From: Loripinus fragilis | Lineage: Eukaryota > Mollusca > Bivalvia > Lucinida > Lucinidae | DNA: 64,000 bases | Direction: 5' to 3' | NCBI GenBank assembly: GCA_964019695.1 | Contig: OZ026519.1 | Coordinates: 22,940,013-23,004,012 of the forward strand | Shown here: positions 42,988 through 54,899 of the stretch, one piece after another | How the letters are laid out: the number at the start of each line of letters is the position of its first letter | Numbering within the stretch: position 1 is the first letter of the stretch | Notes under the pieces: model-generated | What the model saw: the letters and a program-made list of their open reading frames with translations, nothing else | Databases searched by the model: none | What the model was told of the DNA's origin: nothing | Made by a program: the position numbers and the translations under genes

Positions 42988-43947
42988 AGCTCAAAGGTGA
43001 GCTTTTGAGATCCATGGGCATTCAAAGTTTGTTGTTGTAAACTTCTTTAAACAACATCTTCTGAACCACTGGTCCTTCATACAAATGTAGACTAAATGGC
43101 AGCCAGAGCTAAAAAATAATTAAAAATCTTTCATGAATCATTGGTTCAAATTCAAAAAAAAGTTTCACACAATTTTTTACTTTTTTGATTTGATGCTGTT
43201 TTCTGAAGCAATTCATCTGTATTTACAGTGTCAAAGTTCTGATATAATAAGTTTCCTGTATATATAGAAAGAGTTGTCAAAATGTCAATAGTACACAGAC
43301 AGACATAAAAAAAAAGTACCAATTGTGGCAAAACAATATGGCCTCTGTGTCTTGCCAACTCTCTGGTCAATATGAGTATCATGCAGTCCTCAGTCCTGGC
43401 AATTGTTCAGTGTAAAATTCAATCATCAAAAATTCCAAGCGCTTTTCTCTTTCTGTTTTTGATTGAAATGTTGTTTGTCAGGGCTAGAGTTCTCTAAATA
43501 CTTATCAGAATCAGAGACAGTCTGATATGGGTCTGCACTGTTTGTTTGGGCATGTTTGTCAGGCAATTTAGAATGTCTCTATAGAATGTCTATCATTTTT
43601 CTCTGTCCATTTGAAGAAAGCAGACAGCAAATACTTTGAGCAGACTTGGCAGTTTTATCATACACAGGCTGAATGGAATCTTTCCCTGAGCACACAGGCC
43701 ATTCCGTTGGCTTTATTAGTGATTTGGCGCAAGTTTTTAAGTTAAAATTACTGGTTTCACCAAGGTTAATGGTTTGTTCAATGGTTTTATTTATTTACCT
43801 GCTCACTTGCCAATTGTTGGTGGAAAATATTTTCAGCCTTTCATAAGCTTACAATTGTCAGTCTGTTTCAACACCTACATAATTTTGGGATACAGGTAGA
43901 ATGCTTTTACTCCTTGCATGCTGGACAATTTCGCAATTGTTTTTAGC

Positions 43948-45643
43948 TCACCTGAGCTGAAGGCTCATGGGTGAGCTAAAAGTATACCAGTCACTCCGGC
44001 GTCCGTCCGTCCGTCCGTCCGTCCGTCCACAATTTCAAACATCTTCTCCTCTGAAACCACTGGGCCAATTAAATTCAAATTTCATATGGAGACTCCTTAG
44101 GACGCGGGAACGAAAGTTTGTTCAAATGGTCCTGGTCACATGACCAAGATGGCCGCCACGCCCATATATGGTAAAAACCCTTTAAAAATCTTCTTCTCCA
44201 GAACCAGAAGGCCGATGACCTTGGGACTTGGTATGTAGCATTGGGGTTGTGGGGCCTACCAAGTTTGTTCAAATGATGATCCTGGGTTGACCTTGACCTA
44301 CTTAACCCCAAGGTCAAATTTGCTTCCTAATGCATTTAAATGGGAAAATTTCTGAAAAGTTGATTTTTTGAAAATTGTGGAAGCCTAAGTCATTATTCTC
44401 ACTTGATATGTTTAACCTAATGAGACAATGGCTATAAATAGGTTCCAAAGGTCAAGGTTGACTTTTGACCTTTCAGATTAGGTCGCTCATGTTGGAGTCC
44501 TATCGATATATTAAAACATAGTTTTCTCACAAACCATTTGCCCAATTGAACTCAAATTTCATGTGAAGACTCCTAATAATAAATTAGCCAAAATTTATGC
44601 AAAATATTTTCATCACATGGCAAAGATGGCCGCCACGCCCATATATGGTAAAAACCTTTTAAAAATCTTCTTCTCTAGAACCAGAAGGCCAGTGACCTTA
44701 AGACTTGGTATGTAGCATTGGGGATGTGGGGTCTACCAAGTTTGTTCAAATAATGATCCTAGGTTGACCTTGACCTACTTAGCGTCAAGGTCAAGTTTGC
44801 TTCCTAATGCATTTGAATGCAAATTTTTTTGAAAAGTTGATTTTTTGAATACTGTGGTAGCCAAAGTCATGGTTCTCACTTGGTATGTTCAATCTAGTGT
44901 CTATAAATAAGTTTCAAAGGTCAAGGTTGACCTTTGACCTTTCAGCCAAGGTCGCTCATATTGGAATCCCATCAACATATTTAAACATAGCTTTCTCAGA
45001 AACCACTAGGCCAATTGGAATCAAATTTCATATGACAACTCTTTATGATTGGTTAGCCAGAACTAGTACAAATTGTCATGGTCACATGACTAACATGGCC
45101 ACTACGCCCATATATGGTAAAAACTCTTTAAATCTCTTCTTCTCTGGAACCGAAAGGCCATTGGCTTTGGGACCTGGTATGTAGCATTGGGTATGTCGAC
45201 CCTACCAGGTTTGCACAAATGATGAATCTAGGTTTACCTTGACTTACTTTATGGCAAGGTCAAATTTAATTCCTAATGCATTTAAATGGAGAAAATCTTA
45301 AAATGTTCATTTTTCTATAACTGTTTAAGCCAAATTCATAATAGTTAAACCTAATGAGACAATGGTTTTATATTAAGTACCAAATGTCAAGCTGACCTGT
45401 GACCTTTTATCCAAGGCCATTCATTTGGACTGCAACAACCTATCTAAACATCTTTCTCATAGAAATCACTGGGCTGTTTGATGGATTATTCATTAGATTG
45501 TTTAGGTCACTTGACCAAAATGGCTGCAACCCCCATATATGGTAAAACAAAATTTGTTCCATTATAAGCTGTAGTTGACCTTGACCTATTTTAACATTAT
45601 TAAGGAGATCAGGTGAGCGCCTCAGGACCTTCAGGTCCTCTAG
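43948..45643 (+). mobile_element. Long 'AGCTCACCTGAGC' repeat with ~470-bp internal tandem units, possibly Helitron-like
   Basis: The 5' end reads TCACCTGAGCTGAAGGCTCA, followed by (GTCC)n at 43998-44028. Three and a half units follow, with AAACCACTGGGCCAATTAAA-like starts near 44058, 44531, 45000 and 45463. Each has CATATATGGTAAAAAC and TTGACCTTGACCTACTT. The 3' end has a hairpin AGGACCTTCAGGTCCT followed directly by CTAG and T. A 5' TC, a 3' hairpin with CTRR and a T after it are Helitron hallmarks, but the base before TC is C rather than A, so the class is tentative. Confidence 0.6.
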
Positions 45644-46389
45644 TTTTAATTTGTCATCTTTAATAATAAAAAAAAGCTTTCAGGAAATACCATCAATGTC
45701 AAACAGTTTGAGTAGTATATGTGTCACTATACATGTAAATAAAGATTATGTAACAGGACATAATCTGACCTAATTCCCCAAGTCGCTGTTGACCTACTTT
45801 TTACCTTTGGTTCATGTAGATGTAAACAAACCACCACCATCTTGAATGGCATGGTTATACATGTATTTTTAGAACGATCCTTATGAAGTTATGAAATCAT
45901 ATGACATAGTATGTGTAGACATGATATACAGCCCTAGATCATAATCCCAAAGTTGACATGTTGCATATAATTTCAATTTTTACAGAAAATAAAAATGAGT
46001 AAAACATTTAGAAATATGAAGTAATAAATTGCCTTTGATGTGAAAGTCCAAATGATGGAGTACTCAACATATGATTATGTTTAGACAAGACCATTAGTTA
46101 GTACAGACAGCCTGAAGAAGCCTAGTGTTGTGTCATTGGTGTCAAAGCTTAATCTTCTTATAAAAGTCTCCACCACATCTGATTGTTATTGATTTTAGCA
46201 CTGAAGGTCTAACAACGATCTATAGTCTCTTTTATATCTGGTAAATCACCAATACTATGATTTGATATCTAAATTCCATGTTGGACTTAAATCTCTCTTG
46301 CTCCAAGGACTTTCGGAGTCTGAGTTCTATGGTGACTTAATGTAAGTTGAAGAAGATTGTTGGCTCTTATAATTATTCAGCACAGTTCA

Positions 46390-47080
46390 TTAACTCTTTC
46401 GCTGCCAAATTTCTGGGGAAACATACTTCTCAGTGCCAAATATATTTTGTGTTATGTCACAACAGAGGGTCAAGCTGTTTAAATAGTATAAAATCATTAT
46501 TTGGTTGAATTTCATGGTGAAACTTTGACCAAATATTGCACATATACTGTTTAGCATGATAGCATAATTTTCGATGGGCAGACAGATCAGGTGACCTTGG
46601 CCTTGAATGACACTGACTTTATATGACCTACTTTTAATTAATTTGCCATATTTTGATCAACATATTGTAGAAAATACGCCAAAACACTTTTTTGTAAGAA
46701 GTTGTTTTCCTTATGCAATTTAAATCCTCCAAAAAGCATATTTCATATCACTTATATCACTGGAATGATTATTTTTCCATTATCATACCTCATCTAGGGT
46801 AAAGCTGGCAGCAGCCATTCAGCCACAATTTTCCGTAAAATTGATTTAGCTTGCTTTAAAATTGAGAAAATAACATTTTTTACTATTTTGTTTTCCATTT
46901 CCTGGTTTGTTTGCAAAAAACAGGTCTTCTGTTTAGGTTATCTTCCTTGTATGCAACGATATGTCCCAAAATAGGGTAATACACATCACTGAAACAAACC
47001 ACATGTCCAAGTCGCATTAATGCGACATTGGCACTCTGCCGTTGGTCGCATAACGGCGACATTGGCAGCGAAAGAGTTAA
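46390..47080. mobile_element. piggyBac-like MITE, perfect 19-bp inverted ends including TTAA
   Basis: TTAACTCTTTCGCTGCCAA at 46390-46408 is exactly mirrored at 47062-47080. The TTAA target plus CTCTTTCG ends fit piggyBac-type termini. The interior contains GACCTTGGCCTTGAATGAC and a CGCATTAATGCGAC motif near the right end. The 691 bp contain no transposase. Confidence 0.8.
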
Positions 47081-47559
47081 AATAATTTCTCATTATAAAA
47101 AGATTGGCTATAACATTAATGTATTGTAACAGACTGCACACTTGATGGTCAACCCAATCACAGTTGGCAAATGCTTTCCTCTTTAATTGCATGCCGGCAG
47201 TTCAGACTTCAGACTATGACGGTTCCAACTTAAAGACTTATCTATAGATGAGATGGTTTGGGCCTGATGCTTTGGCTGTTGTGAGGCATACCGGGTTTAC
47301 CTGTTGGATTTCTTTGGCTGCGGTATTCAGTTTTATGTACTGTTTAGTCCTTATCTTTGCTTTATCTCCTTTTTTATATCTTGATTTATATGTTCTAGGA
47401 GATAATTCATGGATAAGTTAGGTATCTTTCATGCAAACCAAACATCTATGTGTGTTGATCCACATCTGAACTAAGGCTGAGGTTGGCGCTGTGAAACTAG
47501 TTTAAATCCTCCAGTAAAAATATCTGACCATTCCACAACGGTCCTTCTTTTGTGGATCA

Positions 47560-47770
47560 TTTTTGTTATTTATGTTTCGTGTTTGTCATGTTTTCATGTA
47601 TGTTCATTGTAGCCTTGTGGTCACCTGCTGGGAAAGGGCTAACTTCTTGGCTCTCTTTAGTGTGATGTTTTATTGTGGTTATGTCACTTTCCCGTATGGT
47701 ATCCTGGGTCAGGTGTGGAACTTGATTGTATCGATTCCTGATCTTTGCCTCGTTACTTTCTTTGATATTG
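47560..47770 (+). repeat. Dispersed repeat 'GATCAGGAATCGATTCAATC', second copy
   Basis: CTTGTGGTCACCTGCTGGGAA, CTTGGCTCTCTTTAGTGTGA and TTGATTGTATCGATTCCTGA match the complement of 41820-42020. Opposing ORFs here are repeat read-through. Confidence 0.65.
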
Positions 47771-47852
47771 AAGAACAAAATGTGTGTTTACAAGTCCAAA
47801 CATGACTAGCTGAAATGGATGTGGCTTTTTTTTTTATCAACCATTCATATTA

Positions 47853-48630
47853 AGTGGTGATAGCGTCACATGACTACCTTATTTTTATGGACCAATTAAC
47901 TTTGAGAAAACAAAAAATAAATATCACATGACATCCAGATGAGCTAATTTTACAAGCCAATCAGAGGGCAGTAGGGGCAGATTAGGTTGGGTCACAGGGA
48001 AGTTTTGTCAGGATGAAGTTTAATGTACCTTTTCACTTATCTTATTATTGATCCAAGTGTTCTAATGTATTATATCACACATTAGAGAAACATTTGTATT
48101 ATTCACATTATTTTCAAGATTCATCTAATATTGTATGTTTTCAAGTATCAAACAATGTCGAAAGGAGCCAGATGTAAAACACATTGATAATGGTAGAATT
48201 CATTTTGAAAATCAAGTTTGGACAGGCAAAGACAAAGACTAATCAAACAAAACAACAATATGAAAATGACTACCTGATGAGAAATATCCACTGGTTGTCA
48301 CATCAGCACAAACCCATTTCTCCTTGTCCAAGGAACCTCTTTTCCACTTATTATACACTGAACAACCTTCTCCCATTCTACCTCCAAACAACACTCTAAA
48401 TCCACTATATGGATCTGTCCTTCCTCATTTGGTGACACTGACACTTTTTCAATTTCTTGGGACCCAACCCCACCATCATTAAAATTGGGCGATTGACCTA
48501 GATTAGGATTAAAAATTGTTTCCGTAGAGCCATGGCCCATGTTTGTGCAACACATTTAGTGGTCAATAGGAACTGATTATAATTTTACAAGATGTTCAAC
48601 TAATAGAGGACTTAAAGAAACTCATGATAA
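47853..48630 (+). repeat. Left terminal inverted repeat of the Polinton remnant
   Basis: About 780 bp align in reverse complement with 51345-52225. Strong blocks include TTTTTATGGACCAATTAACT, AACTTTGAGAAAACAAAAA, CTAAATCCACTATATGGATC and CATTTAGTGGTCAATAG. The arms differ by indels and substitutions, so the element is old. Confidence 0.75.
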
Positions 48631-50279
48631 AAGGAGCCTAAACCAATACGCTCTTCTGTGAATACATCAGAAAGGTTTTTTTAATTAAAAGATATATGGA
48701 CTCTTAATAAGGAATTATAATGATTTTAAGTTGGACATTAGTTTTTCGACTTTTATGCAATACTTTATGCTGACCCCTTTCTTGGCTAGCTTACCAAATG
48801 TTAGAAGAAATCAAACACTATCATTTGAATCCAAGCTTCTCGATTAATTAAATTGTCAGCCTTTTCAGAGTTACAGTCCTTTATTGTAATTTTAGAACCC
48901 ACTATTAAATATATATACTATAGGAGGTCCCATTGCCCTGATTCCAAAACAATAATTTTTTTTCTGAAGCTCTATCTCTTCCCGAGCTGTCACATTTTGA
49001 AAATATCATGTGATCCGTGACATCATGAATAATACACTCCAAACCTTTAAATGGGCAAACTTATTTCACAGCCTTTTTTAGTGATCTTGGTGTCTAAATA
49101 ATTCAACACAAAATTTTCTGTGGAAATCTATGGACACAATTATTTTTCACACCCCATTAAACAGAAACAGGAAGTGACATCATCTAATATAAAAATGGCT
49201 CTTACTGCCTTTGTGATGATCTGATTTTAATGGTCTTGGAATCAAATGCAAGGTCTCTGGATGCGCTACAAAATTATCTAGAGGTTATGCCAGCTCTATA
49301 TCTTTAGCTGAGCATGTTTATCTAATCATTACCTTAGCTAACTAAAAAATAAACAGCCAATCAGATGCGACACAAAGAAGACCAATCAGAAAGAATTATG
49401 TCCTACAAAGGCAGACATATTAGGGCCTTCTAGGCATTCTGACAATAGAAAAGCAACATGTCTACTTTCAGAAGAATCTGGGGAACAACAGATATGTGGA
49501 AGTGAAAGAATTGGAATACCAAGATGAGTCAACCAGAGTACAAGATTGGAAACCGACAAAGAAATACATCAGTTAAACCTTGATGCAATGGAAGAATTGG
49601 GTTGATTACTTAGAATATGTGGATGAAGCATTGACAGCTAAAAAGAACTATAAAGTCACCTCAGTGGGAATATATATTGCATAGTTACCGAGGGCAGATC
49701 ATGTATCAGACAATATTGGAAGCTATAGGAAGAGGTGGTGTCTACAAAGAAGGGATTGTGCTTGAGACTTGTTGAGTACACCTCATTTAAAGATCTTGTA
49801 CCTGAATTCTGGAATTAGACATACTAATATGTACTCTGTTACTTGTAAAGTGATCACATAAACCAGTTTAGGGCATTTCAGTGCTCAGAATGTAACCCAT
49901 TGGATTATAACAACTGGTGAGAATACAGGCAATGGGGTGTAAATAATGTACAAGTTAAATAAAACAAGACTGTAGGATGTAAATAATTTTAAGTCAAAAT
50001 ATGTCTTTTGTGACTCATCTTTATTCTTAAAGAAATAGCAAGTAGGACATGTTCTAAAAATATTGACCAGTCAGACCAGAAATTATGTATATAAACGATG
50101 TGTCCACAATATATACATTCTCAACATGAATGTCATGGACAGTACATCTACCAAAGCCAGCATGGAATACAATGAAACCAGACTGAAAATGTTTTATACT
50201 TATCCAAAGCAATGCAGGCGGACAAGGTCCAATTGGCAAGAACTAGGTTACATTACACAGAAAAATCGGATGTGTGTTA
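48631..50279 (+). other. Polinton interior, no gene recognised
   Basis: A decayed frame from about 49459 begins MSTFRRIWGTTDMW and is broken by stops within 40 codons. It could be another Polinton gene, but I cannot assign it. The remainder is AT-rich without recognisable frames. Confidence 0.4.
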
Positions 50280-51335
50280 GTTGTTTAGGTGTCACATGAA
50301 ACTTGGTGCCTGGGAAAGAGAGGCTGATGCCATCAAAGGACACCCAACTGTGAATCTATCAAAATGGTAGGAGCACCCCCACCACAACAACTTTGATTCA
50401 CATTCAGATCAAGTGTGTCATCCTTAGGGGTGTTCAAAACAGGATCCTGAGTTTGAAAAACCTCTGGATCTAAAATGCTTTCAAAATTGGAGAGATAACA
50501 AGGACGAACCTATGTAAACTAGACAGTTGCTACTTAAAAAGCATGTTGGTGATAACATTGATGACTATATGCATGTGGTGTACATGTATTGTAAAATTCA
50601 AACGGCTCTCAAGCTAGGATACATTCTCAAGAAAATATACTAAGTATATCACTGGGAGGAAAGTTCAGGAAACAACCAAATATGATCCTGAAACCAGAGA
50701 AGGGGGCTTTTTGCTCAAGTTTAAACAAGAAGCTAGTGGTCTCCATGACTGGATCAATACTGAAGCATATATGACACTTTACATACCGCAATATTTCAAG
50801 AAAGTAAGTGTTTCATTGTATCAGGGGAACATTACAAAGCACCCTGGCATGAGAGCCCCGGTCAAATTGTGCATGAACAGCTTCTTGGGCAAGTTTGGTC
50901 ATGCAGCGTCGCAAAACTGCAACAAAGTTGTTTCATGAAAAGGGAAGACATTGTCTTCTTCCAAATCTTTTCTAATCCGATAAAGCAGCCACTGAATTTC
51001 ATTGTATTAACCAATGACATGATACAACTAGAACTGGTGGATTAACAAGATTGCCAACCCGAAGATTACAAAACTCATTTACTTAGCCACATTCACCACC
51101 TGTTGGGCCAGACTCAAACTCTATAGCATGCTCGAAAATTGGACAGAAGGGTCTTGTATTACGTGACAGACAGCATGATATATATGAGTCATCCAGGAAA
51201 GTATGACCCACCTTTGGGGGAATACCTGGGTGAACCCACAGATGAGATGGAAACAGGAGACCACATTGTAGAGTTTGTGACTGGTGGACTGAAAAATTAC
51301 ACATACAAAACAAACACAAAGAAACTTGCAAGGTT
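50280..51335 (+). pseudogene. Family-B DNA polymerase (Polinton type), broken
   Basis: Similarity to the C-terminal half of Polinton polB is spread over several frames. From left to right there is a GHPT-like segment (~50340), a GYILKKIY segment (~50620), a KFKQEASG segment (~50715-50740), and motif B, K-x3-NS-x2-GKFG (50864-50899). Motif C follows at 51157-51174, then PPLGEYLG (~51209), GDHIVEFVTGG and KNYTYKT (~51258-51313). Motif C reads VTDS where active polymerases have DTDS, so a catalytic Asp is lost. Stops and frame changes (for example the stop after 50935 and the frame switch before 51139) confirm inactivity. The exonuclease half is absent or unrecognisable. Confidence 0.8.
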
Positions 51336-51344
51336 GATTAACCC

Positions 51345-52225
51345 TTTTCTGATTTTCATGAGTTTCTTTAAGATCTCTATGAGTTGAACATTTTGTTGCT
51401 ATTGACCACTAAATGTGTTGCACAAACATTGGCAATGGCTCTATAGAAACATTTTTTAAACCAAACTTAAGTCCACCAATATTGAGGAATCAACTCCATT
51501 TGAATTATAAAAGATTGATTTCATGCATACAGATATTAAAACCTGTCCAGTATTGTTTTGCAATTCATTTCAATAATTTCTACTATTTTAAGTTGGAAAA
51601 AAAGAGTTGTTTGAAATGAAGGTGGGGTCGCAAGAATTTGAAAAAGCAACAGTGTCACTGAATTTAGGAAGGACAGATCCATATAGTGGATTTAGAGAGT
51701 TGTTTGGAGGTGGAACGGGAGAAGTTTGTTCAATGTATATTAATTGAAAATGATGTTCCTTGGATGAGGAGAAATTAAATCATGGGTCTGTGCCAATGTG
51801 GCAAGTAGTGGAAAATTCTCATCAGGTAATCATTTTTAAATTGTTGTGTTGTTTGATTAGTCTTTGTCATTGCATGTCTAACCTATATTGTCATTCAATT
51901 GTTTTTCAAAATGAATTCTACCATTATCAATATGCTTTACACCTGGCTTCTTTAGGCAATGTTTGATACTTGAAAACATAATAATATTTGGTGCATCTTG
52001 AAAATAATATGAATAATACATATGTTTCTCTATTGAAGTGTGATAAGATACAGTAAGGTTCATTTTGACAAATGATCCCTGAGCAAAGTGTGGACCTAGC
52101 GTTCTGCTCTTACTGCTGTTTGATTGGCCTGTAAAAATAGCTCATGCAATCTATATATTTTTGTTTTCTCAAAGTTAATTGGTCCATAAAAATAGCAATA
52201 CAGGATTGTCGTGTGACACCATCCT
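51345..52225 (-). repeat. Right terminal inverted repeat of the Polinton remnant
   Basis: This is the reverse-complement partner of 47853-48630, about 100 bp longer because of insertions around 51480-51610. It includes TATTGACCACTAAATGTG and AGTTAATTGGTCCATAAAAA. Confidence 0.75.
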
Positions 52226-52402
52226 TATTTACACTCGTAGTGACACATATACTACTGGTTTGAATTATGATCTGGTCTGATATTTTGTCTGGCCAGGCCA
52301 GCTTTAACTTTTTATATACACAAGTTTTTGTGATACCTGGGTAGCATGGGTGACACATAGGGATCATGTCTCCATCAGCGTCGTCGTTTGCAATGTCACT
52401 TT

Positions 52403-52730
52403 CATGCACGGATTCAGGAATTTTCGTCAGGGGGGTCCAGGTCAGTCTGACAAAAAAAAAAGCTCTGACAATGTTTTTTTTTTTTTTTTTTTTTTAGTCA
52501 TCAGCTTATTTTACAGAAGTCAAATGGTCAATTCCAAAGAAATCTATCATTTTTCAAGGTTCCAGAGGGGGTCCAACATTTTCCAGGGGGGGTCCAACTT
52601 TTTCCAGGTGGGGTCCAATTGCTTAGTCCCTATAGAGACCCATATAACTTGTGATTTTCCAGGGGGGGTCCGGACCCCCTGTCCCCCCCCCCCCCCCCCC
52701 CCCCCCCCCTCCCCTCTGGATCTGCACTTG
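52403..52730. mobile_element. GGATCC-type MITE, 5-bp TSD ACTTT
   Basis: CATGCACGGATTCAGGAAT starts at 52403 and CTCTGGATCTGCACTTG ends at 52730. ACTTT flanks both (52398-52402 and 52731-52735). It contains a ~27-base C-run and three GGGGGTCCAA segments. The overlapping 159-residue ORF (52350-52829) is repeat read-through. Confidence 0.82.
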
Positions 52731-53814
52731 ACTTTTGTTTTCCGTTCGATAACTTTTGAAGGGATGCATCAATTTCATTCAAAATTTTTACAGAGTTATG
52801 GCCCTTTTTTTTACTTAGATTTTGGCTAAATTGTGGTTTCCCATCAATAACTTGAAGGGATGCAGCATTTTCATTCAAATTTTACAGAAGGGTAAAGCAT
52901 CACAAAATACAGGTCAAGTTCGAATTTGGAGGTCATCTGCAAAATTTTGACCGAGTTATGGGCCTAAGGCCTTTTTTAGACTTAGGTTTAGGCTAATGCA
53001 AAAGCTATGTTGGCCTTTTTTGTGTCATAAACTTCACAGTCCCCCAAAACTATAAAACTATAACTATAATAAAATTATGATACCCAGTGCCTGTAGATAA
53101 GAATGCAATTTATTACTTTTTTTTCCTCAATAGTGTCAGGCTATAACCAAGAAGGGAGATTATATCAGAGAAATTTTTTGTCCAGTAGCAGTAGTTTACC
53201 TTGAACTCAGAGCCTGAGGCCAGGCTAGGCTTTCACCTATGATCTGTATCATCATACCCAATGTGAACTAGGGGTTGGAGAATGTGATTTATGTTTAATG
53301 ATTAATAACTTCCCCTAAAATAACCCTTCGCTGGGGATATAATATTCGAAAAATTTGCTTTGTCTGACTTCTGTTTTGCAAGGTGACACATCCAATTCTC
53401 AGAAGTCTAGTTTATGATTCATTGTAATAATTAAAGAATGTTTTTCATTCCCTGACTATTTGTTTTTGTTTTGAATAGGGTGGACCCTGATGAAATGCTA
53501 TGTTCTGCATCATTTCATCTAGGTCTTCACTGTTTATCAAAATACCTATTTATGAAGTTTTGATAAATCTGGATGTGAGGAAACTGATCAGGCAGAAGAG
53601 AAAGTAACTAATTGACAAGATATTTAAGCATTTTTTCAACTTCAATATCTATACAAGTGGGGCCATTGAACTGAAGAGTTTAAAAGAGGGCGGAAGTAAT
53701 AAGGTCAGGCCAAGTGAAATGGGTACTGATTATATCACATACAAAGCAAAGTATAAAATCTATACATTGTACTATTAAATTCATATTTTCAAGATACTTG
53801 CTTGGATCTCTGTA

Positions 53815-54002
53815 CCTGAACAGGCTGGTGAGCAAACAATTTGGACCCAAGTCAGGCCTGACAGAATATCGAGCTGATCTGGATCCAAACTGTTTGACAT
53901 TCTGATTTTATTACTGAAAGTTTTTTTTCGAAAAAAGATGATTTTGAAAAAATTGATAGATGTAAAAAAAAGCATGAAAAATTAATCAGTAGAGTTAAAA
54001 GA
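53815..54002 (+). mobile_element. CAAACAGTTTGGATCC foldback MITE before exon 3
   Basis: CAAACAATTTGGACCCAAGTC and GATCTGGATCCAAACTGTTTG form the hairpin around GACAGAATATCGAG; the tail ends GCATGAAAAATTAATCAGTA. It stops ~22 bp before the exon 3 acceptor. Confidence 0.65.
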
Positions 54003-54024
54003 ATTGTTTCTATTCCATTTTCAG

Positions 54025-54109
54025 CTTCTTACATCATTAGGTGGCCTTCTAAAGACAGCTGTTTTCCAGAGTTCGTCACAGCCAGCTGACATTGTCAACT
54101 TATTTCCTA
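54025..54109 (+). CDS. COMMD9: COMMD9-like protein, exon 3
   Basis: The acceptor TCCATTTTCAG ends at 54024 and the donor A|GTAAGG starts at 54110. The 85 nt encode 28 codons plus one base (phase 1). The peptide begins LLTSLGGLLKTAVFQ and ends DIVNLFP, corresponding to the LLQALHRL-x-RLVAF and AILALFP segment in vertebrate COMMD9. MITEs lie within 25 bp on both sides, yet the splice sites are intact. Confidence 0.85.
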
Positions 54110-54124
54110 GTAAGGATAGGTGGT

Positions 54125-54475
54125 AATACTATGAAATTTTGCAGGCTTTTTTGTCATCTGCTGAATTTTTTATTTTTTCTTTTTTTTTTTAAAGAAAATT
54201 CTGGTTTACCATCATAGTGTCAAACAGTTTTTGATCCAGATCTGATTTGAAGTTTTGTTAGATTTGAACAGGACAGAATATTTTTCCTTTCTAGCGTCAA
54301 CTTCTATCATCTGCTGATAACCTTCCTGATTTGGTTCCAAACGGTTTGACACTCTGATAGTGTTCCTGAAGGATTTTTTTGTAAAATTTGTTTTAAAAAA
54401 GTCCTTTAAAAAAAAGTCAGCAGATGGACGACAGAAGCATGAAAAATTACCCAGCATTTAGAGTTAACATAAAAC
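54125..54475. mobile_element. Pair of inverted foldback MITEs after exon 3
   Basis: A reverse copy (~54125-54290, with CAGGCTTTTTTGTCATCTGCTG and GTGTCAAACAGTTTTTGATCC) is followed by a forward copy (~54290-54475, with CATCTGCTGATAACC, CCAAACGGTTTGACACTCTG and CATGAAAAATTACCCAGC), ending GAGTTAAC. Confidence 0.6.
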
Positions 54476-54585
54476 AGTTAGCCTAAGAGCACAAATTACA
54501 AACAAAACATACATAAAATACACAAATACAAGGAGCATGCAATATCATTATGTAAACATTAAATACAGAATAATAAACCCTCAAA

Positions 54586-54793
54586 AAGGAAGCGCAGTGG
54601 CTCAGTGGTAGAGTGCTTGACTTGAGACCTAGAGGCTGCGGGTTTGAGCCTCACCGGCTTCACTGCTTTGTGGTCCTTGAGCAAGACACATTTATCCTAG
54701 CTTAGTACTGGTTCAACCCAGGAAGACCCATCCCTGTTTAACTGAAAGATTGTTGATGGGATGTAAAGAATCAAATCAAACAAACAAACAAAC
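54586..54793 (+). mobile_element. tRNA-derived SINE, TSD AAACCCTCAAA
   Basis: AGCGCAGTGGCTCAGTGGTA with box B GGGTTTGAGCCTCACC, the CCTTGAGCAAGACAC body and a (CAAA)n tail. AAACCCTCAAA occurs at 54575-54585 and 54794-54804. Confidence 0.85.
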
Positions 54794-54899
54794 AAACCCT
54801 CAAAGAGCCACATAAAATTTGTTATTGTAAGTTCTTTACGTTAAGAAACCAAATAAGGTGTTATAACAAGGTGTGTTACAAAAAAATTCTACAAAACTA

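Larger units (their letters stand above)
47853..52225 (+). mobile_element. Collapsed Polinton/Maverick DNA transposon
   Basis: Long (~0.8-kb) terminal inverted repeats enclose 2.7 kb that includes a broken protein-primed type family-B DNA polymerase. Polintons are 15-20-kb self-synthesising transposons with long inverted ends; they encode polymerase B, a retroviral-type integrase, an ATPase, a protease and capsid proteins, and are related to adintoviruses. Here only the polymerase is recognisable, so about three quarters of the expected length is missing. The outer ends begin near AGTGGTG (47853) and end near CACCATCCT (52225). The expected 6-bp TSD is not convincing (ATATTA versus TATTTA). 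Confidence 0.75.
41134..54024 (+). other. Intron 2 of the COMMD9-like gene (12.9 kb)
   Basis: The intron holds the Polinton remnant, the TTAA element, the 60-bp minisatellite, a reverse SINE and the large dispersed repeat. Stretches without an identified gene or bounded element are 41361-41819, 42998-43947, 45644-46389, 47081-47560 and 52736-53814. In the last, 'GAGTTATGGCCCTTTTTT' and 'GACCGAGTTATGGGCC' units occur ~140-170 bp apart, a decayed tandem repeat. Confidence 0.65.

Noticed and set aside
47847..52231. 6-bp TSD for the Polinton remnant (ATATTA / TATTTA)
   Set aside because: The two hexamers differ, and the exact outer ends are uncertain by a few bases.
52350..52829. 159-residue plus-strand ORF with poly-Phe and poly-Pro
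   Set aside because: It is read-through of a GGATCC-type MITE with T and C homopolymers.
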